Virus record (IMG/VR): IMGVR_UViG_3300042335_000661
Coordinates: 1 to 45,656 of that record
Reading direction: 5' to 3' (one strand)
Length of the DNA: 45,656 bases
Source: a virus
The position numbers and the translations under genes are program-made. This document shows positions 8,559-16,461 of the stretch, piece by piece; the stretch's first letter is position 1; each line of letters begins with the position of its first letter. The notes under the pieces are model-generated. The model was not told the DNA's origin. It ran no database searches and saw nothing but the letters and a program-made list of their open reading frames with translations.

Positions 8559-10331
8559 ATGAATGAAAGCCCCGATTACTTGTCCATACCGTGGCGTACA
8601 AAAGACCGCTTCCTGATCGAGGCTGAGATGGTGCGTCGTGGCGGGTACATTCACAACGCCGGCGTGAAGTACGGCCAGGGCAAGTATTACCACTTCCGCG
8701 CTGCCATGACGGCGCTGTGGCCGCACTTCGACTGGCATGAATGGTCGGAGCTTCTGATCCAAGCATTCGTCGAGAACCAAGAGGTCGGCATCATGGGGCC
8801 GGGTTCATCTGGCAAGACGTACAACTCCGCAGCGTTTGGGCTGTGCTCGTTCTACATCTGGCCGAAGGGCACCTCGATCATCATGTCGTCAACGACGCGT
8901 GAGGGTCTCCAGCTGCGAATCTGGGGCTCGATCAAAGAGCTTCACAACAAAGCCAAGGAACGCCGCGAGTGGCTCCCGGGCCGCGTGATTGAAAGCCGGT
9001 TCATCCTGACCAGTTCAGATGAAGACGCCGAAGCGCAAGACTTTCGAGACGGCATCATCGGTGTAGCGTGCAAGGTGGGCGGCACGTTTGTCGGCCTCTC
9101 GAACTACGTCGGATTGAAGAACGATCGCGTGATGTTGATCGCGGACGAAGCCTCACTGATGGGGCGCGGTTTCTTGGACTCGGTGGCTAACCTTCGCAAG
9201 AACCCCGAGTTCAAGCTGATCGCGATGGGCAACCCCAAGGACCGCAATGATGCGCTTGGCGTAGTGTGCGAACCGCATCCGACATTCGGCGGCTGGGAGG
9301 GTCTCGAATACTTGGAGAAAACGCGCACCTGGAGAACGCGGGCGCCCGGTGGGTTGGCTGTCCAGCTGTGTGGATACGACACGCCGAATGCGAAATTCCC
9401 CAAGGGCACGAATCCGTATCGAGGCATCATCACGCCGGAGCAGATTCAGGCGGACCTCGATTACTACGGCCGGGACTCGTTGCAGTTCTCGATGATGAAC
9501 CTCGGTCTGCTGCCTCGGGACGGTGGCACCAGGCGCGTGGTCACGATGTCGTTGTGCGAGCAGAACCAAGCGTTCGACGATGTCGCGTGGGACCGCGCTG
9601 ACAAGATCATCCGCGTGATCGGCATCGACGCTGCGTACTCGGGCGTCGGCGGTGACCGATGCGTTATGACGGACCTCAAGTTCGGACCAGATGCGTCCGG
9701 TCGCACGGTGCTAGCATTCGCAGAACCGCCCATTGTGATTCCGGTCACGGCGGTCAAGGCGCAGCAGGCCGAAGAGCAAATTGCCGAGTACGTGTTGCTG
9801 TACTGCAAGCAGCGCAATATTAACCCGGAGCAGGTGGGGTTTGACTCCACTGGACGCGGCACACTGATGTCTGCGTTCGCTCGCCTGTGGTCTCCGCAGG
9901 TGGTTCCGATTGAGTTCGGCGGGAAGCCACTGGATCGTCCGGTACGCCAGGGGGATGCGAAGACCGAGCGCGAGGCCTACGGCAAGATGGTGACTGCACT
10001 CTGGTATTCGTCTCGCCTACTCATCGAATCCAAGCAGTTGCGGAAACTGCCGCGTGAAGTCGCCGAGGAAGGTGCGATGCGCGAGTGGGGTATCGCCCGT
10101 ACTGGATTGATCGACGTGGAGCCGAAGCACAAGACCAAGGAACGCATGGGCCGATCGCCTGACTTGTGGGATTCGTTCGTGGTTGCGCTCGAAATGGCGC
10201 GCCGAAACGGTTTTGAGATTGCAGGCGGCCACGGTGTTGGTATTGTCAAGCGACAGACACCAAAGTGGCTGACGCGTATGTCTGACAAGCGCCGGTCAGT
10301 GGAGTCTCAACATTCGCTAACCTACTCCTAA
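8559..10331 (+). CDS. terL: terminase large subunit
   Basis: A 590-aa protein from ATG 8559. The in-frame ATG at 8475 would overlap the divergent tail gene. The N-terminal ATPase has Walker A GPGSSGKT (residues 80-87) and Walker B VMLIADEAS (D196, E197). The C-terminal RNase-H-like nuclease has acidic residues in VIGIDAAYSG (D357), GFDSTGRG (about 434) and RSPDLWDSF (about 552). The protein drives DNA into the prohead and cuts it. No small terminase gene precedes it, since the upstream gene points the other way. Only 28 bp separate the divergent starts, so promoters must overlap coding sequence. SSB follows after 4 bp. Confidence 0.93.
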   Translation: MNESPDYLSIPWRTKDRFLIEAEMVRRGGYIHNAGVKYGQGKYYHFRAAMTALWPHFDWHEWSELLIQAFVENQEVGIMGPGSSGKTYNSAAFGLCSFYIWPKGTSIIMSSTTREGLQLRIWGSIKELHNKAKERREWLPGRVIESRFILTSSDEDAEAQDFRDGIIGVACKVGGTFVGLSNYVGLKNDRVMLIADEASLMGRGFLDSVANLRKNPEFKLIAMGNPKDRNDALGVVCEPHPTFGGWEGLEYLEKTRTWRTRAPGGLAVQLCGYDTPNAKFPKGTNPYRGIITPEQIQADLDYYGRDSLQFSMMNLGLLPRDGGTRRVVTMSLCEQNQAFDDVAWDRADKIIRVIGIDAAYSGVGGDRCVMTDLKFGPDASGRTVLAFAEPPIVIPVTAVKAQQAEEQIAEYVLLYCKQRNINPEQVGFDSTGRGTLMSAFARLWSPQVVPIEFGGKPLDRPVRQGDAKTEREAYGKMVTALWYSSRLLIESKQLRKLPREVAEEGAMREWGIARTGLIDVEPKHKTKERMGRSPDLWDSFVVALEMARRNGFEIAGGHGVGIVKRQTPKWLTRMSDKRRSVESQHSLTYS

Positions 10332-10335
10332 TCTT

Positions 10336-10758
10336 ATGGCCTCATTCAACAAAGTCATCCTAGTCGGAAACCTCACCCGCGACGTAGAACTCAAGCACCT
10401 GCCGAAGGGAACCGCCGTCTGCAACCTGAGCATGGCAGTCAATCGCCGCTGGAAGACTGAGTCCGGTGAAGACAAGGAAGACGTCTACTATGCTGAGTGC
10501 AAGGCCTTCGGAAAGCAGGCTGAAACGATCGCCCAGTACGTCAAGAAGGGGCATCCGTTGTTGGTTGAGGGGCGTCTGACTCGGGAAGAGTGGGACGACA
10601 AAAAGACCGGCGAGAAGCGGTCCACCACTCGGATCATGATTGAGACCTTCCAATTCCTGAAGGGTCGCGATGAAGGTGCTGCGCCGGCTCCGCGCCGTGA
10701 GTCTGCCCCAGCCGCTCCCAAGCCTGATCTGGACGATTCAGACGATCTCCCGTTTTAA
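10336..10758 (+). CDS. ssb: single-stranded DNA-binding protein
   Basis: A 140-aa bacterial-type SSB. It has an N-terminal OB fold (FNKVILVGNLTRDVEL, then NLSMAVNRRW and a YVKKGHPLLVEGRL strand, residues 4-110), a short Pro/Ala linker and the acidic tip DSDDLPF that recruits host replication and repair proteins. It coats single-stranded DNA during replication and recombination. Its position between terminase and portal rather than with the replication genes is unusual. It lies 4 bp after the terminase stop. No strong ribosome-binding site is visible. Confidence 0.95.
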   Translation: MASFNKVILVGNLTRDVELKHLPKGTAVCNLSMAVNRRWKTESGEDKEDVYYAECKAFGKQAETIAQYVKKGHPLLVEGRLTREEWDDKKTGEKRSTTRIMIETFQFLKGRDEGAAPAPRRESAPAAPKPDLDDSDDLPF

Positions 10759-10767
10759 TGCTGCCGT

Positions 10768-11043
10768 ATGAGCAACATGAATCTGAATTCGTTCCCCAAC
10801 GGTGGATGGCAGTATTACCAGCCCGAAACCAAGTGGAATAAACCCAACCCGATGAACGATGATTTCTACGAAACGGCCAGAATCATCGCGCAGCATCGGG
10901 CCGCCAACGGTCTCCCGGCTTCACTCGAGAAGGCCCAGCTGGATCTAGAGAACTACACCAAGGCCCGTTTTCCGTCCACGTACTCAACACCAGGATCCAA
11001 TGTACAACCAAGGGTTTCAGGCTGTCGCACGTGCGGCCGCTAA
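10768..11043 (+). CDS. conserved small phage protein (WxxxQPxT type)
   Basis: A 91-aa protein. Residues ~5-70 (SFPNGGWQYYQPETKWNKPNP, then a helical RIIAQHRAANGL segment and DLENYTKARF) match a small protein common in podoviruses between terminase and portal. To my knowledge its function is unknown. It ends with a Cys pair (GCRTCGR). Its last 44 bp overlap the start of the next gene. ATG 10768 was chosen; an in-frame ATG three codons later is possible. Confidence 0.75.
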   Translation: MSNMNLNSFPNGGWQYYQPETKWNKPNPMNDDFYETARIIAQHRAANGLPASLEKAQLDLENYTKARFPSTYSTPGSNVQPRVSGCRTCGR

Positions 11044-11392
11044 ATTGCGCCAGACGGCTCAAGGAGCGCGCATCCTAGCCGAATGGCTGGGTGATGGTGG
11101 TGTGCCTGTCGATCGCCGGCAGGCGCAGGATCGCATTGATACCTGCAACCGCTGTATTCACAACAAACCCACGGATGCACGGTCGGTTACCAAGACCGTG
11201 GCCGAGGCTATTCTTGAGCAGGAACAGGCGCGCAATGACATGGCGATGTTTCTGCAAGGGGAGTGGCTTGCTGGCACCTGCGAAGTCTGCGGGTGCTACC
11301 TGAAGCTGAAGGTCTGGGTCCCTCTTTCGTATCTTGGCAAGACCGAAATGCCCGATAATTGCTGGATTTCGCACGAACGGAAAGCAATCTGA
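11000..11392 (+). CDS. small zinc-ribbon-like phage protein
   Basis: A 130-aa protein. It has two Cys pairs: CNRC around residues 49-52 and CEVCGCYL around 94-99, followed by KLKVWVP and a late MPDNCW. This looks like a metal-binding ribbon with a basic N-terminal helix. Similar Cys-rich proteins occur just upstream of portal genes in related phages; function unknown, possibly connected with packaging. The start overlaps the preceding gene by 44 bp and the portal gene starts 7 bp after its stop. Confidence 0.7.
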   Translation: MYNQGFQAVARAAAKLRQTAQGARILAEWLGDGGVPVDRRQAQDRIDTCNRCIHNKPTDARSVTKTVAEAILEQEQARNDMAMFLQGEWLAGTCEVCGCYLKLKVWVPLSYLGKTEMPDNCWISHERKAI

Positions 11393-11399
11393 CACCGAT

Positions 11400-13673
11400 A
11401 TGAGCTTCAAGGAACCCAGCAGAGTCTGGAACGTCGTTAGCGCCATGCTCGAAGCGGAACAGCCGCGCTCCCGCAACCGAGCGCGCATCAACTCTTGCTT
11501 CAACGGCAACCCTCCATACACCCAGGAGGAAGCACGCGACAACCGCATCCAGACGAACGTCAACTTCCTGGAAGGCACCCGGATCATCCATGCCTCTCGC
11601 CAGCAGTTCACGAACGCGTTCCTGAAGCCGCAGAATTACTTCTCGGTTGGTCTCGACATCGGACCCCGCGACAAGCGCACCCAGTGGGGCAACATCATCA
11701 CGAAGCAGCTGAACCGCGTGATGAAGCGGTCTCCGAAATACTCGACGGTCTTGGAGTCTCAGTTTGCGGCCACGGTGCTTCACGGCATCGGGCCAGTCAC
11801 TTGGCTTCGTGATCGCGACTGGTGCCCATCGGCTCGCGGCACTGAGGACATCTTGGTCCCGACCAACACGTTGACCACGATGGAGAACCTGTCGCACTTC
11901 GCGATCTACACGTCCTTTACGGCTCAGGACCTGATCCGCATGACCCGTGGTGAGAACGTGGACCCCGGCTGGAATCTGACGCTGGTGAACCAGCTGCTGG
12001 CAGCGATGATCGAACGCGAGGCTACCAGCCTCCAGGTCAACGACTGGTCCGGCCAATACTTCCCTGAGAAGATTGAGGAAGATTTCAAAGAGAACTCCGG
12101 CTACTGGGGTTCCGACGCGACACCGGTGCTGCGTTGCTACGACTTCTACTTTCTGGACACGACCAGTGACGACCCCTCCTGGCGCCGCCGGATCATCGTT
12201 GACCAGTACAACAGCGGCATCGGCAATATGCAGACCGCTGGACAGTGGCTCTTTGATGCGGGAGATCGGTGTTACGGCCGCGACATCTTTGAACTGATGC
12301 ACGTCCAGTTTGCCGACGGCGCTGTAGTGCCTCCGTTCCGCTGGCATTCCGTGCGGTCACTCGGATACCTGCTGTACTCCGTCTGCCATCTCCAGAATCG
12401 GATGCGCTGCAAATTCACCGACTCGGTGTTCGAGCAGATGCTGTGGCTTTTCCGCAACGTCGCTGACGGTGACGCTGAGCGGATGGAGAAGATCGACCTG
12501 TTCAACATGGGTGTGATCCCGGAAGGACTCTCATGGGTTCCGCAATCCGAACGTCACGTGCTGGACTACCCGATGCTCTCGGGCGCCATGGCCATGCACC
12601 GGCAGATCATGGCCGAGTCCAGTGCGGCCTACACGCAAGACGTGAACGACGGTTCATCGAAGGAACTCACGGCGACCGAAGTGATGGCCCGCGTGAACAA
12701 CGCCAATGCGCTCATGGGCTCGATGCTCACCCGCGCCTACACCCAGCAGACCTTCCAGTACCGCGAGATCGCTCGCCGGTTCTGCACGATCGACCATCCC
12801 GATTGCGTTCAGTTCCGTCGCAAGTGCGAAGCCGAAGGCGTCGATCCGTCCGTGTTCAACAACCTCGACAGCTGGGACATCATGCCCGAGCGCGTCATGG
12901 GCTCCGGCAACAAGATGCTCGAGATCGCGCAGGCTGACCGCCTCATGGCCATCCGCCCGTTGCTAGCACCGGATTCCCAAGCCGAGGTGGTTCACATGTA
13001 CGTCGAAGCCAACACCGACGATCCCCTCCTGGCGAATCGTCTCGCACCGGTGGACAACAAACCCGTCTCGCCGGCCGTCGAGCGCGCTACGATGGCGTGG
13101 GGCACGCTCATCGACGGTCAGCCGGTGGTTATCGCGACTTCGATCAATCGGCCCGAGTACATCCAGACGCTTCTCCAGATGCTTGGTGGCGCGATCGGGC
13201 GCATCGAGAAGGAACAGAACGGTATGCCGACCATGGAACGCGTGCTTGGCTTGGCCAACGTCATTCAGCACATCCAGGAGCAGATGCAGCTGATCGCTCA
13301 GGACCCCGGCCAAGAGCAGAACATGAAGCTCTACAACGACGGCATCGCTCAGGCCTCGAACTACATCAAGGGCTACGTGCAGCGTCTTCAGCAGCAAGCT
13401 CAGGCTCAGGCCGAAGCAGGCGCAGCTGGAAATGGGATGGATGCCGAGACCGCTGCGAAGATCCAGTCGATGCTCATCACCGCGCAGTCCAAGGCTCAGA
13501 TCGCTGCCGCGAACTCCGAGCAGAAGCGCGTCCAGAAGCAGGTGGCCTTCGAGCAAGATCAACAGCGCAAGAACGCCAACACGATCGCCGAGGCTCAGCG
13601 CAAGGGTGCGCTCACTCGGGCGGACATTGCCGCCATGGATCTCAAGACTCAGGCCGACATCCTTAACCAATGA
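11400..13673 (+). CDS. portal protein
   Basis: A 757-aa protein from ATG 11400, just after the stop of the previous gene. N-terminal segments resemble large podoviral portals: RSRNRARINSCFNGNPPYT, then NVNFLEGTRIIHASRQQFTN. The middle is alpha/beta (IRMTRGENVDPGWN), and the C-terminal ~200 residues are Gln/Ala-rich coiled coil (about 13.3-13.65 kb), fitting a portal crown or barrel. The dodecameric portal is the DNA entry and exit channel of the capsid. Gene order terminase, small genes, portal, small gene, scaffold supports the call. The stop overlaps the next start (ATGA). Confidence 0.82.
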   Translation: MSFKEPSRVWNVVSAMLEAEQPRSRNRARINSCFNGNPPYTQEEARDNRIQTNVNFLEGTRIIHASRQQFTNAFLKPQNYFSVGLDIGPRDKRTQWGNIITKQLNRVMKRSPKYSTVLESQFAATVLHGIGPVTWLRDRDWCPSARGTEDILVPTNTLTTMENLSHFAIYTSFTAQDLIRMTRGENVDPGWNLTLVNQLLAAMIEREATSLQVNDWSGQYFPEKIEEDFKENSGYWGSDATPVLRCYDFYFLDTTSDDPSWRRRIIVDQYNSGIGNMQTAGQWLFDAGDRCYGRDIFELMHVQFADGAVVPPFRWHSVRSLGYLLYSVCHLQNRMRCKFTDSVFEQMLWLFRNVADGDAERMEKIDLFNMGVIPEGLSWVPQSERHVLDYPMLSGAMAMHRQIMAESSAAYTQDVNDGSSKELTATEVMARVNNANALMGSMLTRAYTQQTFQYREIARRFCTIDHPDCVQFRRKCEAEGVDPSVFNNLDSWDIMPERVMGSGNKMLEIAQADRLMAIRPLLAPDSQAEVVHMYVEANTDDPLLANRLAPVDNKPVSPAVERATMAWGTLIDGQPVVIATSINRPEYIQTLLQMLGGAIGRIEKEQNGMPTMERVLGLANVIQHIQEQMQLIAQDPGQEQNMKLYNDGIAQASNYIKGYVQRLQQQAQAQAEAGAAGNGMDAETAAKIQSMLITAQSKAQIAAANSEQKRVQKQVAFEQDQQRKNANTIAEAQRKGALTRADIAAMDLKTQADILNQ

Positions 13674-13933
13674 TACAATCCCCCAAGCAAGAGTTTCAGC
13701 GCGACAAGCAGCGCCTCCAATCAGTCGAGCGAATGCTCGAAACGCCCGAACTCCAAGCCGCGCTCTTGGCGGCCTTCAATAATTTCTGCTGGAACCTTCC
13801 GCCCTCGGAGAACCCGCAGCATGGCTGGAATGCCAACTGCAAGCGCGCCGGTGCGCGTGCGTTCATCGAGGAACTGAATGGTCTGGTGGAAATGCGAAAA
13901 GAAAAAACGACTCTTAATCAGAACCTCGAATGA
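13670..13933 (+). CDS. small protein between portal and scaffold
   Basis: An 87-aa helical protein with a basic N-terminus (SPKQEFQRDKQRLQSVERML), a NPQHGWNANCKRAGARAFIEEL segment (abridged) and a short polar tail. Proteins of this size and pattern (...NA.R..GAR.FI..L) are common immediately after the portal gene in podoviruses; no function is known to me. It is translationally coupled on both sides by ATGA overlaps (13670 and 13930). Confidence 0.7.
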   Translation: MIQSPKQEFQRDKQRLQSVERMLETPELQAALLAAFNNFCWNLPPSENPQHGWNANCKRAGARAFIEELNGLVEMRKEKTTLNQNLE

Positions 13934-15183
13934 ACCCGCTGCTATCACCAGATGCCCCAACCGAACGGGGCGCAGATTATTCCGAAGCATTTTCCGGCAT
14001 CGACGCTATCGAAGGGCAAGGTCTGGACAACCCGATGGGTTCAGCGATGCCTGCGCCTGTTGCTGCACCAACTCCCGCTCCCGCTCCTGAGCCGGCCCCA
14101 GTTGCTGCCACCAATACCCCGGCTGCCGAAACTCCGAAGCCGAAGGTTGAAGACCTGTTCAACCTGGATCGGTTCACTCCGAAGAAGGAAGAGCCCGCAC
14201 CTGCTGCGAAGACGGAACCCGCCAAGCCGGAACCGACCTCGATCAAGCAGTTCCGCGAGCAGTACGAGATGACCAAGAAGGAGCGCGATGATTTCGCCGC
14301 CAAGGTCACTGAACTCGAACGCGCCAAGTCTGAAGGCACCCGCAAGGAAGTCGAAGAAGCCACCAAGGCCCTGAAGGCTGAGATGGATTCGATCCGCAAG
14401 AACGCCGAGGAACTGGACACTGAAGTCCGGTATCTCAACTACACGCGATCTGGCGAGTACAAGCAGAAGTACGAAGCGCCGCTGCGTGAAGCGTGGCAGA
14501 CTGCCCTTGGAGACATCGACGGTATCCGCGTCACTGATGAAGACGGCACCGAGCGCGATGCCAATCATCAAGACATCATGACTCTCTTGAACGTGCCGGT
14601 AGCCAAGGCTGCTATCATCGCCCAGGAGACGTTCGGCCCAGCTGCGCCCGAGATGATGGCTCACCGCCGGAAGATCCTCGAACTCACTCAGTCTCGAGAC
14701 AAGTCCATCGCTGAGTGGAAAGAGAAGGGCGCCCAACGCGAGATCGAGAAGTCCAAGCTCGTTGAGACCCGCCAGTCCCGGTCACGCGAGTTGTTCGAGT
14801 CGCAGTTTGCCGACTACGAGAAGACCCACGCTCAGCTGTTCGGCCGTGAGGAGGGTGATGAAGATGGGAACCGCCTGCTGGATGAAAGTGATCGCCTGAT
14901 CAAGATCGCTCTGAAGGGCGAAGGCGTCGATGCTGACATGGGATACGACGACAAGGTGGACTTGATCACCAAGGCTCAGGCTCAGGTGGCGCTGCGGGCG
15001 CGGGCCTACGGGCGCGAGCGCCTGCGGGTAATCCGGCTCCAGCAGAAGGTGGCCGAACTCGAGAAGAAGGTTGGTAAGGTCCGGTCGTCTGAACCCGGCC
15101 AAGGTGAAGGCACTTCGACCGCTACCCGGGTGGCACCGAAGAACGCGGAGGACGCGATCGACGAACTTCCGTCAGCGTACTAA
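13930..15183 (+). CDS. putative scaffolding protein
   Basis: A 417-aa highly charged protein. Residues ~35-90 are a Pro/Ala linker (PAPVAAPTPAPAPEPAP). From ~100 to the end it is Glu/Lys-rich coiled coil, and it has a basic patch near the C-terminus (LRVIRLQQKVAELEKKVGK) followed by a flexible tail. Capsid scaffolds are elongated helical proteins with a basic C-terminal capsid-binding region, and the gene directly follows the portal, so scaffold is the best call. Oddly, the major capsid gene is not next to it: it comes from the opposite direction about 3.6 kb away. The stop overlaps the stop of the convergent gene by 3 bp. Confidence 0.7.
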   Translation: MNPLLSPDAPTERGADYSEAFSGIDAIEGQGLDNPMGSAMPAPVAAPTPAPAPEPAPVAATNTPAAETPKPKVEDLFNLDRFTPKKEEPAPAAKTEPAKPEPTSIKQFREQYEMTKKERDDFAAKVTELERAKSEGTRKEVEEATKALKAEMDSIRKNAEELDTEVRYLNYTRSGEYKQKYEAPLREAWQTALGDIDGIRVTDEDGTERDANHQDIMTLLNVPVAKAAIIAQETFGPAAPEMMAHRRKILELTQSRDKSIAEWKEKGAQREIEKSKLVETRQSRSRELFESQFADYEKTHAQLFGREEGDEDGNRLLDESDRLIKIALKGEGVDADMGYDDKVDLITKAQAQVALRARAYGRERLRVIRLQQKVAELEKKVGKVRSSEPGQGEGTSTATRVAPKNAEDAIDELPSAY

Positions 15184-15332
15184 CGGGCGGCCTTGCGCCT
15201 ACCAGCAGCGGCTCGGCGTTGGAACTCTTCCGCGCCGAGCTTTTTTCTGCCGATGAATGCCGCGAGAGCGCGAGGATCGTCCGCACCTTGATTCTTCAGC
15301 TTGCGGACCAGTTTGGCGTATTTGGTTTGCAT
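15180..15332 (-). CDS. small conserved basic phage protein
   Basis: A 50-aa basic protein from ATG 15332. Its pattern KYAKLVRKLKNQGADDPRAL, then AAFIGRKKLGAEEFQ and RRAAAGRR, matches a small protein found in many phages, usually near structural or lysis genes; function unknown. Its codons for KKLGAEEFQRRA contain the complete terminator hairpin of the convergent rightward unit, so the same bases serve two purposes. It is the last gene of the leftward capsid/lysis unit. Confidence 0.75.
   Translation of the reverse strand: MQTKYAKLVRKLKNQGADDPRALAAFIGRKKLGAEEFQRRAAAGRRKAAR
15211..15246 (+). terminator. rho-independent terminator of the terminase-scaffold unit
   Basis: A perfect 8-bp stem GCTCGGCG (15211-15218) / CGCCGAGC (15233-15240) with a 14-nt loop is followed by TTTTTT. 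It lies 28 bp after the scaffold stop. The hairpin is inside the coding sequence of the leftward gene 15180-15332. There is no T-run on the other side, so it should act on rightward transcripts only. Confidence 0.88.
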
Positions 15333-15336
15333 AGAG

Positions 15337-15582
15337 TCACCAGGCCCGGCAGGACCAATACTTGGCAGACAGCTTCGTTCCCGGGGTGTCGCAACCATGC
15401 CGCGCACGGAAACTCTTCCGGTTTTTCGCGATGTGCTTCTTAATCGGCATCTTTGGATCACCGAAGCGCACCAAGCGCACCTTGCCATTTTCCTTGGCCA
15501 GCACGGCGGACTTCTTGGACGCACCCGGCGTAGCCTTGGGCTTGTTGTAGCCGGCGAACTTCTGGCCTCGGTAGGTGATCAT
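15337..15582 (-). CDS. conserved small phage protein of unknown function
   Basis: An 81-aa basic protein from ATG 15582, which overlaps the lipoprotein stop (ATGA). It carries the pattern KFAGYNKPKATPG, AVLAKENGKVRLVRFGD, KNRKSFRARHGCDTPGTKLS and ends AKYWSCRAW. This arrangement (basic, RKSFRARH.CD, YW.C..W) is shared by small proteins of many phages; the conserved Cys/His suggest metal binding. Function unknown. A longer GTG start (15606) is possible but would lose the coupling. Confidence 0.8.
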   Translation of the reverse strand: MITYRGQKFAGYNKPKATPGASKKSAVLAKENGKVRLVRFGDPKMPIKKHIAKNRKSFRARHGCDTPGTKLSAKYWSCRAW

Positions 15583-15800
15583 TTGGTCTTGGGCAGAGCG
15601 TACCACCCAGCTGGAATCTTCACAGTCGAAGGACCGACCAGCTTACCGTCGCGGTCAAACGCGTACACACTGGCCCGCGTCGGTTCTGCTAGCATGATCG
15701 GATCACCGGAAGGGACCAGGACCACCTTCGTCCGGCAGCCCAGGCAAATCGGCAATACGAGCAGCCAGATCGTTCTTGAGAGGTTTGGGTGCATTTCCAT
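15579..15800 (-). CDS. small lipoprotein, spanin-like (Rz1-type) candidate
   Basis: A 73-aa protein from ATG 15800 (15794 also possible). A hydrophobic signal (RTIWLLVLPICLGC) ends at a Cys that could be lipidated, although the -3 position (Cys) is atypical for a lipobox. The mature part (TKVVLVPSGDPIMLAEP, then KIPAGWYALP) closely follows a small lipoprotein found in phage lysis cassettes. Its N-terminal ~30 codons overlap the C-terminal part of the 15703-15873 gene in another frame, as in Rz/Rz1 pairs. It probably links the inner-membrane lysis partner to the outer membrane. Confidence 0.65.
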   Translation of the reverse strand: MEMHPNLSRTIWLLVLPICLGCRTKVVLVPSGDPIMLAEPTRASVYAFDRDGKLVGPSTVKIPAGWYALPKTK

Positions 15801-15873
15801 CTTCAACCGTTGGCGCAGGCGTTTCCCGGAGCCAATCCAGGAACGCCTTCACCAGTTGGTAGATCCAGTTCAC
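15703..15873 (-). CDS. 56-aa lysis-cassette protein, GTG start
   Basis: GTG 15873 opens a frame reading MNWIYQLVKAFLDWLRETPA, then PTVEDGNAPKPLKNDLAARI and a short Pro/Gly tail, ending TGA at 15703. The amphipathic/aromatic N-terminus and a DxxxPxxLxxxxxxRI pattern resemble a small protein located between holin and lipoprotein in other phages. It lies 11 bp after the holin stop and overlaps the lipoprotein start by nearly 100 bp out of frame. A spanin or lysis-helper role is an inference from context. Confidence 0.6.
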   Translation of the reverse strand: MNWIYQLVKAFLDWLRETPAPTVEDGNAPKPLKNDLAARIADLPGLPDEGGPGPFR

Positions 15874-15884
15874 TGGTTAGCCAC

Positions 15885-16079
15885 TCACGCAGCCGGAGCA
15901 GCAGGGGGAGCCGGAGGAGTCTTGCGATTCTTCCAGACAGACCATGCAACGCCCAAGACCGTGATGAAAGCGCCGGCAAGCTCGTTAGCTTGATCAACGG
16001 TCACAAGGCCCTTGGCGACCAGAAAACCGCCACCGAACGAGAGTCCGTGGCGGACGATAGACTTGATTGAGTCGTTCAT
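15885..16079 (-). CDS. holin (small one/two-TM phage holin)
   Basis: A 64-aa protein: a basic N-terminus (NDSIKSIVRHG), a Gly-rich hydrophobic segment LSFGGGFLVAKGLV, a short loop (TVDQANEL), a second hydrophobic segment AGAFITVLGVAWSVW and a basic Pro/Ala tail. This matches small phage holins of the Pam3-gp28-like type that make the timed inner-membrane lesion. The ATG overlaps the stop of the preceding gene (ATGA). Confidence 0.8.
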   Translation of the reverse strand: MNDSIKSIVRHGLSFGGGFLVAKGLVTVDQANELAGAFITVLGVAWSVWKNRKTPPAPPAAPAA

Positions 16080-16282
16080 TTCATGGTCATCCTACCAATC
16101 AACTGGGCCAGCACAACCAAAACCCCGAGGCCGCCAAACAGCTTCCATTGGAACTGCTTGAGGCCTTCGAGGGTGGCTTTGATTCCGTGGATGTCGGAGA
16201 CCATCCCGGCGTCTTTATCACCGATGATGGTCTCCAGTCTCACGATACGTACCTCAAGGTTGTGAAGGTTCTCCTCCGGCAT
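16076..16282 (-). CDS. XhlA-like coiled-coil membrane protein
   Basis: A 68-aa protein from ATG 16282. An N-terminal coiled coil (LEVRIVRLETIIGDKD...IHGIKATLEGL, abridged) is followed by one C-terminal transmembrane segment (FGGLGVLVVLAQLIG). This is the architecture of haemolysin XhlA-type proteins that accompany phage holins and modulate lysis. Its start lies 29 bp inside the previous gene. Confidence 0.65.
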   Translation of the reverse strand: MPEENLHNLEVRIVRLETIIGDKDAGMVSDIHGIKATLEGLKQFQWKLFGGLGVLVVLAQLIGRMTMK

Positions 16283-16439
16283 TGGTGGGGGCTGGTTGGG
16301 ATGCGGCCAGCAGAATCTTGTCCTGGAGCGGGATTCCAACGCGACCGTTTTGGCTTCCGCCGGCACGGATGGCAATCTCGATCAGTTGGACGAGATTCTG
16401 GGCTTCGGTTTGGTTGATTGTCAGCGTGATTTCGTTCAT
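16254..16439 (-). CDS. 61-aa phage protein of unknown function
   Basis: A short acidic/hydrophobic protein: LTINQTEAQNLVQLIEIAI, then GIPLQDKILLAA and a Pro-rich end. Small proteins with this 'beta strand then helix' layout (LTx6Ax2LVxLI...LxxKI) are frequent near tail-fibre and lysis genes in phages. I know no function. ATG 16439 is preceded by a 22-bp gap from the upstream gene. Confidence 0.65.
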   Translation of the reverse strand: MNEITLTINQTEAQNLVQLIEIAIRAGGSQNGRVGIPLQDKILLAASQPAPTNAGGEPSQP

Positions 16440-16461
16440 GCGGCGTCAGCGTATGTCAGCG

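Noticed and set aside
11208-12347. A 379-codon leftward frame opposite the portal gene
   Set aside because: It spans parts of two rightward genes, shows no domain pattern and lacks a plausible start context.
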